Shown here: positions 7,247-16,057 of the stretch, piece after piece
Layout: each line of letters begins with the position of its first letter
Position numbering within the stretch: the first letter of the stretch is position 1
Source: MGNI01 sp964353875
GTDB taxonomy: Bacteria; Chloroflexota; Anaerolineae; Anaerolineales; E44-bin32
Length of the DNA stretch: 25,105 bases
Assembly: GCA_964353875.1 (NCBI GenBank)
Contig: CAYGXU010000043.1
Coordinates: 1 to 25,105, forward strand
Direction of reading: 5' to 3'
Position numbers and translations under genes: made by a program
The notes under the pieces: model-generated
Told to the model about the DNA's origin: nothing
The model's input: only the letters and a program-made list of their open reading frames with translations
Databases searched by the model: none

Positions 7247-8310
7247 GCTGTCACCTCCTCAACCTTTTCTGCTTTTCGAACTTGCCGGCTGTATAGCTCG
7301 TTGAATGTGTCCACCGGTGTGATGTGAACCAGGCAGGCTTGTGAACATCGACCACAGCCAACACAGCCGACGATGCCAAACTCTTCAGTTTGATATTTTC
7401 CTTTATGGTAGAGACGATGCTTTTGGCGCGCTGCGCGCGTCTCTCGAAAATTATGCCCCCCTGCGACTGTGGCGAATTGGTCCAATTGACAGGAGTCCCA
7501 GATGCGGATGCGTTTCCCTGCCTGCAAGTTGAATTCGACTTCGTCGATCACATCGAAACAATAACAGGTCGGACAGACAGCGGTACAACTGCCGCACGCC
7601 AGACATCGCTCACCTAACTCATCCCAGAGCGGATCATCATAACTGAGGTTGAGTAGGCTGGTAAGTTCAGAGACATCGAATTTCAGTCGGTAAGAGAAAC
7701 GAGGCCATTTTTCACTGATCACCTTATTAGAGCGTTCATAATCCGCCAGGGTGGCATCGCGCAGGCTACGCAGGCCTTTTACGAGAGCCTGACCTCGTTC
7801 TGAACCAATCTCGAGGGCGTACTCATCTCCCAGATCAGTTAAGTGCAGATCGAATTCCTCCGGGACGCTCAGTGTTCCCATGCTTTTACAAAAGGAGTTT
7901 TCTGTACAAGGGCGGAGGCACTCCAAGCTAACGAAAGTGGTGTTCTCTCGATTGCTGAGGTAATGTTGATCGGGGTAGTTTCTTTTAAAAGCCCGGTCGA
8001 CCAGTTGGAGCGCATGCATATCGCATGTGTGTACGCCGAGAACCACTGTTGCTTTTGGTTCCATAATCGGTCTGATCTCCGGCTCATCCCCCTCAAGATG
8101 AAATTCAAGGGTTGGTTCGTGTTGGGGCAAAAGGGCCTTCTTGGGTGGTAGGATGGTCATGGCATAATCCCACTCGATCTCCTCTGGGGATTGAATCTCC
8201 CGGAAGACTGTACTTCCCTGCCATGCCGTGGGAGCAATGACACGGAACCCTTTCAGCATTTTGGCTACCCAACCGGATAGCGCCTCTTTTGGTAGGATTG
8301 TAAAGCTCAT
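7243..8310 (-). CDS. hydB: Group 3b hydrogenase beta subunit: 4Fe-4S ferredoxin-like electron carrier
   Basis: This 355-residue soluble iron-sulfur subunit links the flavin subunit to the small subunit; it is homologous to the beta subunit of sulfhydrogenase and anaerobic sulfite reductase A. Two [4Fe-4S] motifs are visible: C236, C239, C242, C246 followed by PTCYC, and C316, C319, C322, C326 followed by LVHITP in place of the usual CP. Extra cysteines occur in GVHTCDMHALQL and in the CLRPCTENSFC cluster (131-141), both conserved in this family. The ATG at 8310 has GGAGAG upstream. It begins 31 bases after the frameshifted protease of the group 4 hydrogenase, so the 3b genes seem to continue the same transcript. 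Confidence 0.94.
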   Translation of the reverse strand: MSFTILPKEALSGWVAKMLKGFRVIAPTAWQGSTVFREIQSPEEIEWDYAMTILPPKKALLPQHEPTLEFHLEGDEPEIRPIMEPKATVVLGVHTCDMHALQLVDRAFKRNYPDQHYLSNRENTTFVSLECLRPCTENSFCKSMGTLSVPEEFDLHLTDLGDEYALEIGSERGQALVKGLRSLRDATLADYERSNKVISEKWPRFSYRLKFDVSELTSLLNLSYDDPLWDELGERCLACGSCTAVCPTCYCFDVIDEVEFNLQAGKRIRIWDSCQLDQFATVAGGHNFRETRAARQKHRLYHKGKYQTEEFGIVGCVGCGRCSQACLVHITPVDTFNELYSRQVRKAEKVEEVTA

Positions 8311-8341
8311 AATGGTTTGCTCTCCATTCTTTTATAACCTT

Positions 8342-8939
8342 CTAATGAAGGCTATGATTTCGACGAGAGATTCCTTGGGGCGGGGAGGAAGACATCCAAT
8401 CCTTTTTGGGGATAATGCCCTTCTCCTCAGACCACAAAGTTCTTGCGAATCCATCAACGATTGGCTGGACAACCTTGTTCACTTCAGGAGAGAGTTGTGC
8501 ATCAAGCGAAAGAGTTCCGGGCTGAATTCCCAACAACACAACTATGCAGGACAACTCCTGTGTGAGATAAGTAGCTAAGATATGCAACGGCAGAGTATGG
8601 GTTGAGGCGCTCAGGCCACTTGAGGCATTCCAGGCTAACCAACGAACCGTGCCAGTTTTTTCTTGCATATCGGCAGCATCGATTAGGATGACAAGATCTG
8701 GCAAGAAACGTCATAGGGGTGCCGGCAAAATTCTCTGGAGCCACCCCAGCACAGATCTCTAGCACGCGATCACTTTCGAACCGCAGCGATTGTATAGCTT
8801 GGACAATGATCATACCAACCGCATCGTCTCCGCATTTTTCATGACCAATACCGAGGATCGCTATACGAAACGATGAGTTCCTGTGCCTAAGACGACTCAG
8901 AGTCTTCTGAAGTCTCTCCAGCCAGGACTTTTTCGACAT
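8342..8939 (-). pseudogene. Frameshifted HycI-type hydrogenase maturation protease
   Basis: Two overlapping minus-strand frames together make one HycI-like protease. The first frame starts at an ATG at 8939 and runs to about 8706: it holds FRIAILGIGHEKCGDDAVG and ends its homology at GVAPENFAGTPMTF. The homology resumes one base later (8704) with LPDLVILIDAADM and then GLSASTHTLPLHILATYL, LLGIQPG and LSPEV to the stop at 8342. Removing one base near 8705 would rejoin GTPMTF to LPDLVIL and give about 198 residues with every expected catalytic motif intact. No slippery heptamer is obvious in TTTCTTG. The gene lies directly after the group 4 hydrogenase subunits, so that large subunit is its expected substrate. 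The break is either a recent mutation, a sequencing error or, less likely, programmed frameshifting. Its start overlaps the ferredoxin-like gene by 53 bases. Confidence 0.85.
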
Positions 8940-9303
8940 TGGACGGATCTCCGAAGTAGAAGGCGAACGGTTCTCGAGTGAGATTTGCCAATTCCCAGGT
9001 CTCATTGGAGAGGGAGAGACATCCTTGACGACAGCTATGGACACACTGCGCGCAATAGGTACATCGGTCGGCGTGATACTCCATGACAAAGAGCTTCCCT
9101 TTCCTGTCCAAGACATGCATCTCAATTGCCCTGGCAGGGCAGTCTTTGGCACAGAGCCCACAGCCGGTGCAGCTCTCCGAGTTCCAGTAGAGTCTCCCAC
9201 GTAAGCGGTCCGGAGCCTCCCTTCGCTCAAAAGGATACCGTTCTGTGACCGGTCGTTTGAATAAAGAGGTCGAAACGTCTCGGAACATGATCCCAATCTT
9301 CAC
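8887..9303 (-). CDS. Group 4 hydrogenase 2x[4Fe-4S] subunit (NuoI/HycF/MbhN-like)
   Basis: This 138-residue ferredoxin-like subunit should bring electrons from reduced ferredoxin into the membrane-bound hydrogenase. It has two cluster motifs: CTGCGLCAKDCP (C45, C48, C51, C55) and CTYCAQCVHSCRQG (C81, C84, C87, C91), the second with R in place of the usual P. The chosen start is a GTG at 9303, which overlaps the stop of the NuoH-like gene as GTGA and has GGAAGGGAG upstream; the frame is open further upstream, but that part lies inside the preceding gene. The acidic C-terminal tail (GETSEDSESS) overlaps the start of the broken protease. Confidence 0.9.
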   Translation of the reverse strand: MKIGIMFRDVSTSLFKRPVTERYPFERREAPDRLRGRLYWNSESCTGCGLCAKDCPARAIEMHVLDRKGKLFVMEYHADRCTYCAQCVHSCRQGCLSLSNETWELANLTREPFAFYFGDPSNVEKVLAGETSEDSESS

Positions 9304-10226
9304 GCTACCACTCCCTTCCAAATAATCATGCCAAGCCATTGGAGCAGAACCAAAATGGTCCCATAGCGCCACCAAAGCCCAACGGTTTGGTCAATGCGTA
9401 AACGGGTCATCAACGATTGGAGACCAACCAATACCAATAGGAGCACAAGAGTTTTAAGTAGGAACCAAAGAGGGTTGGCAACACCGCCCAGATAGAAAGC
9501 AGCAACGAGCGTCAGACCAATAACCAACTCCACTCCTCTGCCTACGCGGAAGAGGGCAAAGCCTCGACCGCTATATTCAGTCAGCGCACCAGCGACGATC
9601 TCCGTCTCCGCTTCTGGCGCATCGAGAGGCGGCATTTCCAGCTTCCCCATCAGTCCAATGAGCGCGACCAGAAAACCGATCGGTTGAGTGAGGATGAACC
9701 AATGATTCTCAGCGTAACCGACAATCTCGTTGATTTGCCAGCTTCCTGCTACGATCGCCGGGCCAAGTAATGCCAGCATGAACGGCGCTTCGTAGGAGAA
9801 AAGTTGTGTGAGAGTTCGGGTTGCGCCGATGAGCGAAAAGCGGTTTAAAGCATTGGTCGTGCCCGCTAAACCCATACAGATCGTAAGGAGACTAAGCAGG
9901 TAAATCGTGATGATCAAATCTCCACGATAGCTTGCAGACGGCGTCAATCCGAACATCGGAGTAAAGAGGGAAGCTGTCAGCGCCCCGGCCAAAGCAACGA
10001 TCGGCAGTCCGACGAAGAGATACGGGTTAACCCCATCGGGAACAACCTCTTCTTTTGCCAGGAGCTTAATCACATCTGCCAGCGGCTGAAACCAGCGCGG
10101 GCCGATCCTGTTTTGAAGTTGCGCTAAAAGCTTGCGATCGATCCATTCGTACGCAAGGCCGATAAGGATCAGGAACAGGCCGCCTGGGAAGATAAGCAGA
10201 GCGAGAATGTTAAGAAATATGTCCAT
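9300..10226 (-). CDS. Group 4 hydrogenase membrane anchor subunit (NuoH/HycD/MbhM-like)
   Basis: This 308-residue integral membrane protein has about eight hydrophobic segments. It is the subunit that links the hydrophilic hydrogenase module to the ion-pumping arm. Family marks are IDRKLLAQLQNRIGPRWFQPLADVIKLLAKE near the N-terminus, the AGTTNALNRFSLIGATRTLTQ loop with FSYEAPFMLAL, and the acidic DAPEAETEIVAGALTEYSGRGFALF loop. The start at the ATG at 10226 is chosen since it is just before the first membrane helix and gives a 17-base overlap with the large-subunit gene; a longer form from 10244 or 10316 is possible. Confidence 0.92.
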   Translation of the reverse strand: MDIFLNILALLIFPGGLFLILIGLAYEWIDRKLLAQLQNRIGPRWFQPLADVIKLLAKEEVVPDGVNPYLFVGLPIVALAGALTASLFTPMFGLTPSASYRGDLIITIYLLSLLTICMGLAGTTNALNRFSLIGATRTLTQLFSYEAPFMLALLGPAIVAGSWQINEIVGYAENHWFILTQPIGFLVALIGLMGKLEMPPLDAPEAETEIVAGALTEYSGRGFALFRVGRGVELVIGLTLVAAFYLGGVANPLWFLLKTLVLLLVLVGLQSLMTRLRIDQTVGLWWRYGTILVLLQWLGMIIWKGVVA

Positions 10227-11406
10227 GGTAATACTCAATCCCATATTTACGGAGTTCTTGCCAAGACCATTGGTTGCGAGAGCCATGTTGATGATTAATG
10301 ACAGTAACGCGGTCATTACAGGAGAAGCATGGGTCGATGCCCGCCAGGATCATTGGCAAGTCTGCCAGGTGGTGCCCAATAGCGAGCTTGATGACCGACA
10401 TCATGTTGGAAACGGTCGGTGTCCGTACTTTTACTCGCTCAGGCAATTCGGTTCCATTGCTCTTGATAAAGTAAAACAATTCGCCCCGAGGAGCTTCAAC
10501 ACGACTAACTGTCTCGCCTTCTTTGATTCGTCGGGGCATACGGGTTGTCAGCTCACCTTCGGGAAGCGTGTCGAGGATGAGGCGGATCAGACGGTAGGAT
10601 TCAAATAACTCTTTGACGCGCACAACGAAGCGCGCTTCCAGATCGCCGCGTTCGTCCAAGACGATGTTTACAGGGTATTGAGGATAGGCACTATAGGGCG
10701 CTTCTACGCGTATATCCCTGGCAACATTCGATGCGCGTGCTGTCGGACCGACACATCCCATCACTTCGGCCTGAGATCGTGTCATGACACCAATAGCACG
10801 TGTACGCTGCAAGAAGGATGCGTCATTCGAAACCACATCTAAGTAATGATGGGTTCGTTCCTCGAGGAAATCAATCCCTTTGAGAATCGCATCTTTTTGC
10901 TCGCTATCAACGTCAATTTTAACGCCGCCGAGGAGATTGACCGAATAATTAACTCGATTTCCAGTCAATCCTTCAAGCAGGTCCATGACGGTTTCGCGGT
11001 CTCGCCAGGTATACATGAAGAGTGTGTCGTAACCAGCCTCGTGAGCTGCAACGCCCACCCAAAGAAGGTGGCTATGAACACGTTCCAGTTCGGCGACGAG
11101 CACACGGATCGCTTGAGCCCTGGGCGGCGCTTCTACTTCCGCCAATCGCTCCACGCCCAACGCATAGGCTGTGGCATGGATATGGGAACAGATACCACAG
11201 ATCCGCTCGACCAGGTACATGTTTTGCACCCAATTGCGTCCTTCTGTACCTTTTTCAATCCCTCTGTGCGCGTAGCCCAGACGGACGACGGCATCCGTAA
11301 TAATCTCACCATCCACAGTGATGCTGAAGTTTCCTGGTTCTTTCAGTGCTGGATGCTGCGGTCCAATAGGAATGGTAAAGCGCTCAATTTTTTGATCAGT
11401 CTCCAT
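10210..11406 (-). CDS. Group 4 [NiFe]-hydrogenase large subunit (NuoD/HycE/MbhL-like)
   Basis: This 398-residue catalytic subunit belongs to a membrane-bound, Complex I-related hydrogenase. Unlike NuoD of respiratory Complex I it keeps both nickel-binding pairs: ERICGICSHIHA (C70, C73) and DPCFSCNDR (C360, C363). After R366 there is a tail of exactly 32 residues starting VTVI; E. coli HycE has a C-terminal extension of the same length, cut after the equivalent arginine. This points to maturation by a HycI-type protease, and such a gene (frameshifted) lies three genes downstream. The ATG at 11406 overlaps the NuoC-like gene by 11 bases. No formate dehydrogenase genes are adjacent in the window, so ferredoxin is the likely electron donor. 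Assignment to a group 4 subgroup needs a tree. Confidence 0.93.
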   Translation of the reverse strand: METDQKIERFTIPIGPQHPALKEPGNFSITVDGEIITDAVVRLGYAHRGIEKGTEGRNWVQNMYLVERICGICSHIHATAYALGVERLAEVEAPPRAQAIRVLVAELERVHSHLLWVGVAAHEAGYDTLFMYTWRDRETVMDLLEGLTGNRVNYSVNLLGGVKIDVDSEQKDAILKGIDFLEERTHHYLDVVSNDASFLQRTRAIGVMTRSQAEVMGCVGPTARASNVARDIRVEAPYSAYPQYPVNIVLDERGDLEARFVVRVKELFESYRLIRLILDTLPEGELTTRMPRRIKEGETVSRVEAPRGELFYFIKSNGTELPERVKVRTPTVSNMMSVIKLAIGHHLADLPMILAGIDPCFSCNDRVTVINHQHGSRNQWSWQELRKYGIEYYHGHIS

Positions 11407-11896
11407 GCACGGTCTCCTTGTTCAACCTTTTGAGAATTTCTTCCACACTGACATCTTTACGCAAAGGGTAAAAATCATTTGGCCATTCGTCCGGTAAGTA
11501 CAGGCGATCCGGGTTGCGAATACCTTTGAAAGTCACACCGAACATTTCGCTTACTTCACGCTCGAATGCCTCCGAACTGGGGATAATCTCTGCCAGGCTA
11601 GGGACAACCGCGGCATCGCGTGGGACACGTACCCTTAGTGTGATCACAGCAGCTGCAGTACAGAAGTGGTAAAGCAATTCGAGTTGACCTACTTCCGATC
11701 CAAGATCGAGACAGGTAATTGTGGCCAGGTAGCCTAAACGCTGCACGCGTAAACCAACTACCATGGGGATCAGGTCTTCCAGTTTCTTTGGATAAACGTC
11801 GAGCCGATTTGGTTCAGGTCGTTGGGCTTCTGCAGACCAAAGCCAGTTGGCCAGAAGTTCCTGGGCAATATTCAGTGCTTCTTCTGTTCTATTCAT
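11396..11896 (-). CDS. Group 4 hydrogenase 30-kDa-type subunit (NuoC/HycE N-terminal/MbhK-like)
   Basis: This 166-residue hydrophilic subunit pairs with the large subunit; in E. coli hydrogenase 3 the equivalent domain is fused to HycE, while here it is a separate gene. The typical NuoC signatures are visible: LGYLATITCLDLG, a middle strand region, the SEAFEREVSEMFGVTFKGIRNPDRLYLPDEWP block and FYPLRKDVS. The ATG at 11896, 7 bases after the stop of the NuoB-like gene and with GGAGG upstream, is preferred to an earlier TTG at 11923. Confidence 0.9.
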   Translation of the reverse strand: MNRTEEALNIAQELLANWLWSAEAQRPEPNRLDVYPKKLEDLIPMVVGLRVQRLGYLATITCLDLGSEVGQLELLYHFCTAAAVITLRVRVPRDAAVVPSLAEIIPSSEAFEREVSEMFGVTFKGIRNPDRLYLPDEWPNDFYPLRKDVSVEEILKRLNKETVHGD

Positions 11897-11903
11897 GGGT
11901 GAT

Positions 11904-12407
11904 TCATCCCTCCACCTCAGCAATCACGATGGGTTCTTTACCATTCGCTGGTGCGGGTTTTAAACTTGAAAGTAATTTCACCACGCCATCGATGATCGCT
12001 TCCGGACGAGGCGGACAGCCAGGGATGTAAGCATTAACTGGAATGACTTTATCGATCCCTTCCAAGACATTATAACAGCCTTGGAATGCCCCACCGGATA
12101 TGGCACACGTGCCGATGGCGACCACGAATTTTGGTTCTGGCATCTGTTCGTAAATCCGTCGTAACCTGTCTGCCTGTTGTCTTGTTACCGCACCTGTGCA
12201 AAGTAGAACATCCGCATGTCGGGGGCTTCCTTTCAGTTTGATACCGAACCGTTCCAAATCAAACCTCGGGGTCAGGGCAGCCAGGATTTCAATATCACAA
12301 CCATTACACGAACCACTATTAAAATGTAAAACCCAGGGTGAATTGATCCGCGCCCAGGTTTTGATTTTTTCCACAGCACCTTGAAACATATTTCCGCCAG
12401 ATGTCAT
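11904..12407 (-). CDS. Group 4 hydrogenase small subunit (NuoB/HycG/MbhJ-like)
   Basis: This 167-residue FeS subunit carries the cluster proximal to the Ni-Fe site. The four expected ligands are visible: C34 and C37 in SGSCNGCDIE, C101 in AIGTCAISGG and C131 in PGCPPRPEAI. The separated CxxC of hydrogenases (rather than the adjacent CC of many NuoB proteins) supports a hydrogenase role. The ATG at 12407 has GAGGAG 8 bases upstream. It is 24 bases after the NuoA-like gene and is followed closely by the NuoC-like gene. Confidence 0.93.
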   Translation of the reverse strand: MTSGGNMFQGAVEKIKTWARINSPWVLHFNSGSCNGCDIEILAALTPRFDLERFGIKLKGSPRHADVLLCTGAVTRQQADRLRRIYEQMPEPKFVVAIGTCAISGGAFQGCYNVLEGIDKVIPVNAYIPGCPPRPEAIIDGVVKLLSSLKPAPANGKEPIVIAEVEG

Positions 12408-12431
12408 CTTTATACTCCTCTAGGTCGGATT

Positions 12432-12746
12432 TCAACCCAACAATAATGCTACCAGAACGATGAGTAAACCGACAAGGTATATCCCGGGCACCCCGGCAAA
12501 GCCACTCGTGCCTAAAACGAGGACGCCCAAGTGTAGAATGGCAAAAAAGAGCGCCACCACAAAGAAGGGGCGGTAGCCAGGCACAGCTGGAGTTGTCGGG
12601 GGCGCTTCACCACTTGCATAGGTGCTTGTCTTCAGTGCGGTGGTTTTTGTAGGCCCAGCCAAAAATCTACCCACCATATTGAGGATTCCCACCAGGACGA
12701 GATAGGCAAGAAAAGCAATGGGTGGACTGAGAATAATATTGTTCAT
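12432..12746 (-). CDS. Small membrane subunit, NuoA-like
   Basis: This 104-residue protein has about three hydrophobic helices. The loop between helices 1 and 2 has YASGEAPP, similar to the (Y/E)xSGxxP loop of Complex I subunit A, followed by PGYRPFFVVALFFAILHLGVLVLG. A NuoA homologue is unusual in Ech- and Hyc-type hydrogenases and suggests a complex close to ancestral Complex I. The ATG at 12746 with GAAGAGGTC in front is preferred to the TTG at 12767. The 61 bases before it hold only the end of the upstream unit and no evident terminator. Confidence 0.75.
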   Translation of the reverse strand: MNNIILSPPIAFLAYLVLVGILNMVGRFLAGPTKTTALKTSTYASGEAPPTTPAVPGYRPFFVVALFFAILHLGVLVLGTSGFAGVPGIYLVGLLIVLVALLLG

Positions 12747-12807
12747 AATGACCTCTTCTATTCCCAATTAGGGTAGAACTATCCTTTCCTTGTTTCCAAC
12801 TATCCTC

Positions 12808-14304
12808 TTACTGGCCAATGATTGCGGACAAGACCGATCCTGCGGGTGCTGTCAGCCAGGTCATCAGATCCGGCCAGAAACCGATAATCAATATTGCCAA
12901 CGCCATAATCACCAATGGGATGTTCATGATGAGGGGGAGCGGTTTTCCGCGTTCAACTGTTTGGGATGGCGCCAGTCGATACATGGCATTTACAAGAGGC
13001 GCATAATATGCCAATGATAAGACGCTATTGAAGGCGGCGAACCCTACCAGGATTTCAACCAAAAGATTATTTGTCCTGAATCCGGCGACGAAGATCTGCC
13101 ATTTGGACATGAAGCCTGCCAGCGGTGGGAGACCGCCCAAACTCAAGAGTGCGATACTAAATGTGATCGCGAGAATCGGGTAGCGACGAGCAGCGCCAGA
13201 AAGATCCTCCACCAATAATGGATTATGGTCACCTACGGAAATATGCAGTGTATAGAGCAGTGAACCAGCTGCAAGAAAGGCCAATCCCTTCATCAGCCCA
13301 TGATTAAACAAATGGAACAGACCGCCCTGAGCGCCTCCCGCTTCACCGACGTAGAATGTGACTCCCAATCCAACGAGCATATACCCCACATGAGCGAGGC
13401 TGGAGTAGGCCAGTAGGCGCTTGACCTGTTTTTGTCTGAGTGCGATGAGATTGCCAACAAGCATATTCAACGCACCGAAGCCCATCAAGATTGGTCCCCA
13501 AAGGGGGGTAATGGCGGCAAGTGCCAAAAGCGAACGGAGCATAGCCACCAGCCCGGCTTCAATGACTACTCCTGAAAGCATTGCGCTGATTCCACTTGGT
13601 GCTTGAGAGTGTGCATCCGGAAGCCAGGTATGCATTGGAACCAGGGCAGTTTTGACGCCGAATCCGATAACGAAGAGCGCTCCCGCAGCGATCAGGATGG
13701 GGGAAGAAATAGCGCCGTTTCGTATCTCAGCTAGGTCGACTGTCCCTGTCGTGGAGAGCACAAGGCCGATGCCGATCAGAACCAGGACTGAACCAGAAGC
13801 GCTTTGGACAAGATATTTGACACCCGCTTCAAGCGAAGCGGGTTGGTCCCGATAAAAAGCAACGAGCAAGTAGGAAGAGACTGCCATGGCTTCGAACCAG
13901 ATCCATAAATTGAAAAGGTCACTGGCGCAACCAAGACCGATTATCACCGCAACCATGGCGATGAGCATGGAATAGAATTTTTCCTGTCCTGCATCCCCGG
14001 ACATGTAGGGTCCAGAATAGAGGGCGACAAAGGTTCCCAGGCCAAGCGCCACGGCCGCAAGCAACAACCCCAGGCCATCCAGGTGAAGGGAGACTACACC
14101 ATAGGTGAATTCCATGGGGCCGGAGGCGCTAAATTCGCGTACCGTGAGGACAAACGGCACCCAGGAAGCCAGGAAGGAGAGGAATCCAATCCAATGGGAT
14201 ACGCTTCCTCTTCCTAATCGATTCCCGAGTTGACCAAGTAAATAAACCAGGGGAGATGCAACCAGGGGCACAACAATTAACCAGATGAATATAGGTGTGT
14301 TCAT
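12808..14304 (-). CDS. Antiporter-like proton/ion-translocating subunit (NuoN/NuoM/MrpD family)
   Basis: This 498-residue polytopic membrane protein of about 14 helices belongs to the proton_antipo_M family and acts as an ion channel of the hydrogenase complex. The key charged residues expected for pumping are visible: the glutamate in LWIWFEAMAVSSYLL, the lysine and histidine region GVKTALVPMHTWLPDAHSQAPSG, and a lysine-rich loop RQKQVKRLLAYSSLAHVGYM. It starts one base after the stop of the NuoL-like gene (TGA-A-ATG). It resembles NuoN and MrpD about equally, and naming beyond the family is uncertain. Confidence 0.9.
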   Translation of the reverse strand: MNTPIFIWLIVVPLVASPLVYLLGQLGNRLGRGSVSHWIGFLSFLASWVPFVLTVREFSASGPMEFTYGVVSLHLDGLGLLLAAVALGLGTFVALYSGPYMSGDAGQEKFYSMLIAMVAVIIGLGCASDLFNLWIWFEAMAVSSYLLVAFYRDQPASLEAGVKYLVQSASGSVLVLIGIGLVLSTTGTVDLAEIRNGAISSPILIAAGALFVIGFGVKTALVPMHTWLPDAHSQAPSGISAMLSGVVIEAGLVAMLRSLLALAAITPLWGPILMGFGALNMLVGNLIALRQKQVKRLLAYSSLAHVGYMLVGLGVTFYVGEAGGAQGGLFHLFNHGLMKGLAFLAAGSLLYTLHISVGDHNPLLVEDLSGAARRYPILAITFSIALLSLGGLPPLAGFMSKWQIFVAGFRTNNLLVEILVGFAAFNSVLSLAYYAPLVNAMYRLAPSQTVERGKPLPLIMNIPLVIMALAILIIGFWPDLMTWLTAPAGSVLSAIIGQ

Positions 14305-14305
14305 T

Positions 14306-16054
14306 TCAAGCCCCCCATGCCAGGATTGCGAAAAGAACGATGAGCCCCCCTACGATCCCGACAATATTCCAGCTCAATTGGCCAGTTTGTGTGGTTTGAA
14401 AAGCAGCAGCGACTTTTTTTGTGGCGAGAATGACTTGTGTGTTCATCCAATCGAATCCCAGTCCGTTTTGAGCGAATTTAGCCAAAGGAGTGAGCGCACG
14501 GGTGAAGCCTTGCAATGGTTTCCGCAAGAACCAAAGGGCGATGCCGATGGCGATGATCAGCAAGGCGACCCAGGTTGTGGGCGCACGGACAATCTCGCTT
14601 ACCATCGCGGCGATGTCCAGAGTGTGAATTTCATGGAAGGGAAGGGTCTTGTGGAGCATCTGGCTGAAGGGACCGACTAAGAGCCAGGAGGTCAATGTTC
14701 CAAAGGCCAAGGCTCCGAGAGAAACACTCATTGCCAATGGCGCATCATGTGCTGGTCTCACTTCTCCGGGTTTGCCATAAAATACTAGCGTGATCATGCG
14801 GGCGGTGTATAGCGCTGTGATGCCCGCGCCAACCGCCATACACCAATATGCCCATATGGGTCCGTCGGCAAAACCGCCTTCAAGCACGAGTTCCTTACTG
14901 AAAAAACCGTTTGCAATCGGAAGCCCGGCCAATCCCAGGGATCCGATGATAAATACGGTGCGGACGAAGGGCATTTCTTTCGTCAGACCACCCATACGAT
15001 GCATATCTCGCGTTCCCAGGCCATGGATTACAGCTCCTGCGCCGAGAAAGAGTAGCGCTTTAAAGAGCGAGTGACTCAGGAGGTGGAACTGACTGGCGAG
15101 AATAGCTCCGGTGCCAACAGAATAAACCATATATCCCAATTGACTCACGGTCGAGTAAGCCAAAACACGTTTTAAGTCGTTAGCAACGACGGCCATGATC
15201 GCAGCCAGTAGCGCAGAGAGCATGCCAACAACGATAACGGATGTGGACCATCCAGGAACGCTTTTAAAAGCGGGATAGAAACGAGCCAGTAGGTAAACAC
15301 CCGCATTCACCATGGTTGCAGCATGGATGAGTGCGGTCACGGGAGTAGGGGCTTCCATCGCATCTGGAAGCCAAGTATGAAGTGGTACCTGGGCGGATTT
15401 GGCAATTGCGGCTGCTAGAAAACCAAAGGCGATTGCGCCAAGGATGCCCGCCGGTAAGGTGTCAGCTTCAGCCAGGAGGGTGCTGATTTGATAACTTCCG
15501 AGATAAGCGTATACGATCAGCGCCCCGGCAAGCAAACCGATACCGCCCAGTTGAGTAACGATTAATGCCTTAATCCCGCCAGCAACAGCTTTTGGATCGT
15601 CATTGTGAAAGGAGATCAACGCATAGGAGCAGAATGCTGTGATCTCCCAGAATAAGAACATGAGTAAGAGGCTACCCGAGAGAACCAGACCGGCCATCGC
15701 CCCAATGAATAGCAGCACAATGGAATAATAGCGGCCTAGTTGTTCTTCTTTATGCATGTAATTGATCGAGAAGACGACAGCCAGACTACCAACAACAGCG
15801 GCAATTGCTGCCAGGAAGACGCCTAATCCATCAGGAATAAATGTGAATTCGCCAAAGGTTGTGCCCATGGGAATCCGAATGGCGATGGTATCACTATGGT
15901 AAAAGAGCAAGGCGATCGAGGCTGCTCCTGTGGCCAATGAGAAGCCGGAAGCCAGGCCATGCTGGGTTCTTGGATGCCTATCTCCTACAAGCCAAACAAA
16001 CAATCCGCCCAGCCATGGTAAGAAGATTGTGATTAAGATCAAATAGGTTGTCAT
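14306..16054 (-). CDS. Antiporter-like proton/ion-translocating subunit (NuoL/HyfB/MbhH family)
   Basis: This 582-residue polytopic membrane protein of about 15-16 helices has NuoL-type signatures: the FIPDGLGVF segment, the pumping glutamate in LFWEITAFCSYALISF, AIAKSAQVPLHTWLPDAMEAPTPVTALIHAATMVNAGVYLLARF and the NDLKRVLAYSTVSQLGYM loop. The C-terminal ~150 residues contain two further hydrophobic stretches separated by an amphipathic segment, which may be a short version of the NuoL lateral helix. The ATG at 16054 lies 3 bases after the NuoK-like stop with AAGGA in front. Confidence 0.93.
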   Translation of the reverse strand: MTTYLILITIFLPWLGGLFVWLVGDRHPRTQHGLASGFSLATGAASIALLFYHSDTIAIRIPMGTTFGEFTFIPDGLGVFLAAIAAVVGSLAVVFSINYMHKEEQLGRYYSIVLLFIGAMAGLVLSGSLLLMFLFWEITAFCSYALISFHNDDPKAVAGGIKALIVTQLGGIGLLAGALIVYAYLGSYQISTLLAEADTLPAGILGAIAFGFLAAAIAKSAQVPLHTWLPDAMEAPTPVTALIHAATMVNAGVYLLARFYPAFKSVPGWSTSVIVVGMLSALLAAIMAVVANDLKRVLAYSTVSQLGYMVYSVGTGAILASQFHLLSHSLFKALLFLGAGAVIHGLGTRDMHRMGGLTKEMPFVRTVFIIGSLGLAGLPIANGFFSKELVLEGGFADGPIWAYWCMAVGAGITALYTARMITLVFYGKPGEVRPAHDAPLAMSVSLGALAFGTLTSWLLVGPFSQMLHKTLPFHEIHTLDIAAMVSEIVRAPTTWVALLIIAIGIALWFLRKPLQGFTRALTPLAKFAQNGLGFDWMNTQVILATKKVAAAFQTTQTGQLSWNIVGIVGGLIVLFAILAWGA

Positions 16055-16057
16055 GCT

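Noticed and set aside
10210..11406. Respiratory Complex I (nuo) operon
   Set aside because: Both nickel-binding CxxC pairs and a cleavable tail are present in the large subunit, NuoE/F/G are missing and hydrogenase proteases follow, so it is a hydrogenase.
10846..11433. 195-codon plus-strand open frame
   Set aside because: Antisense to the group 4 large-subunit gene; composition follows from the codon structure of the real gene.
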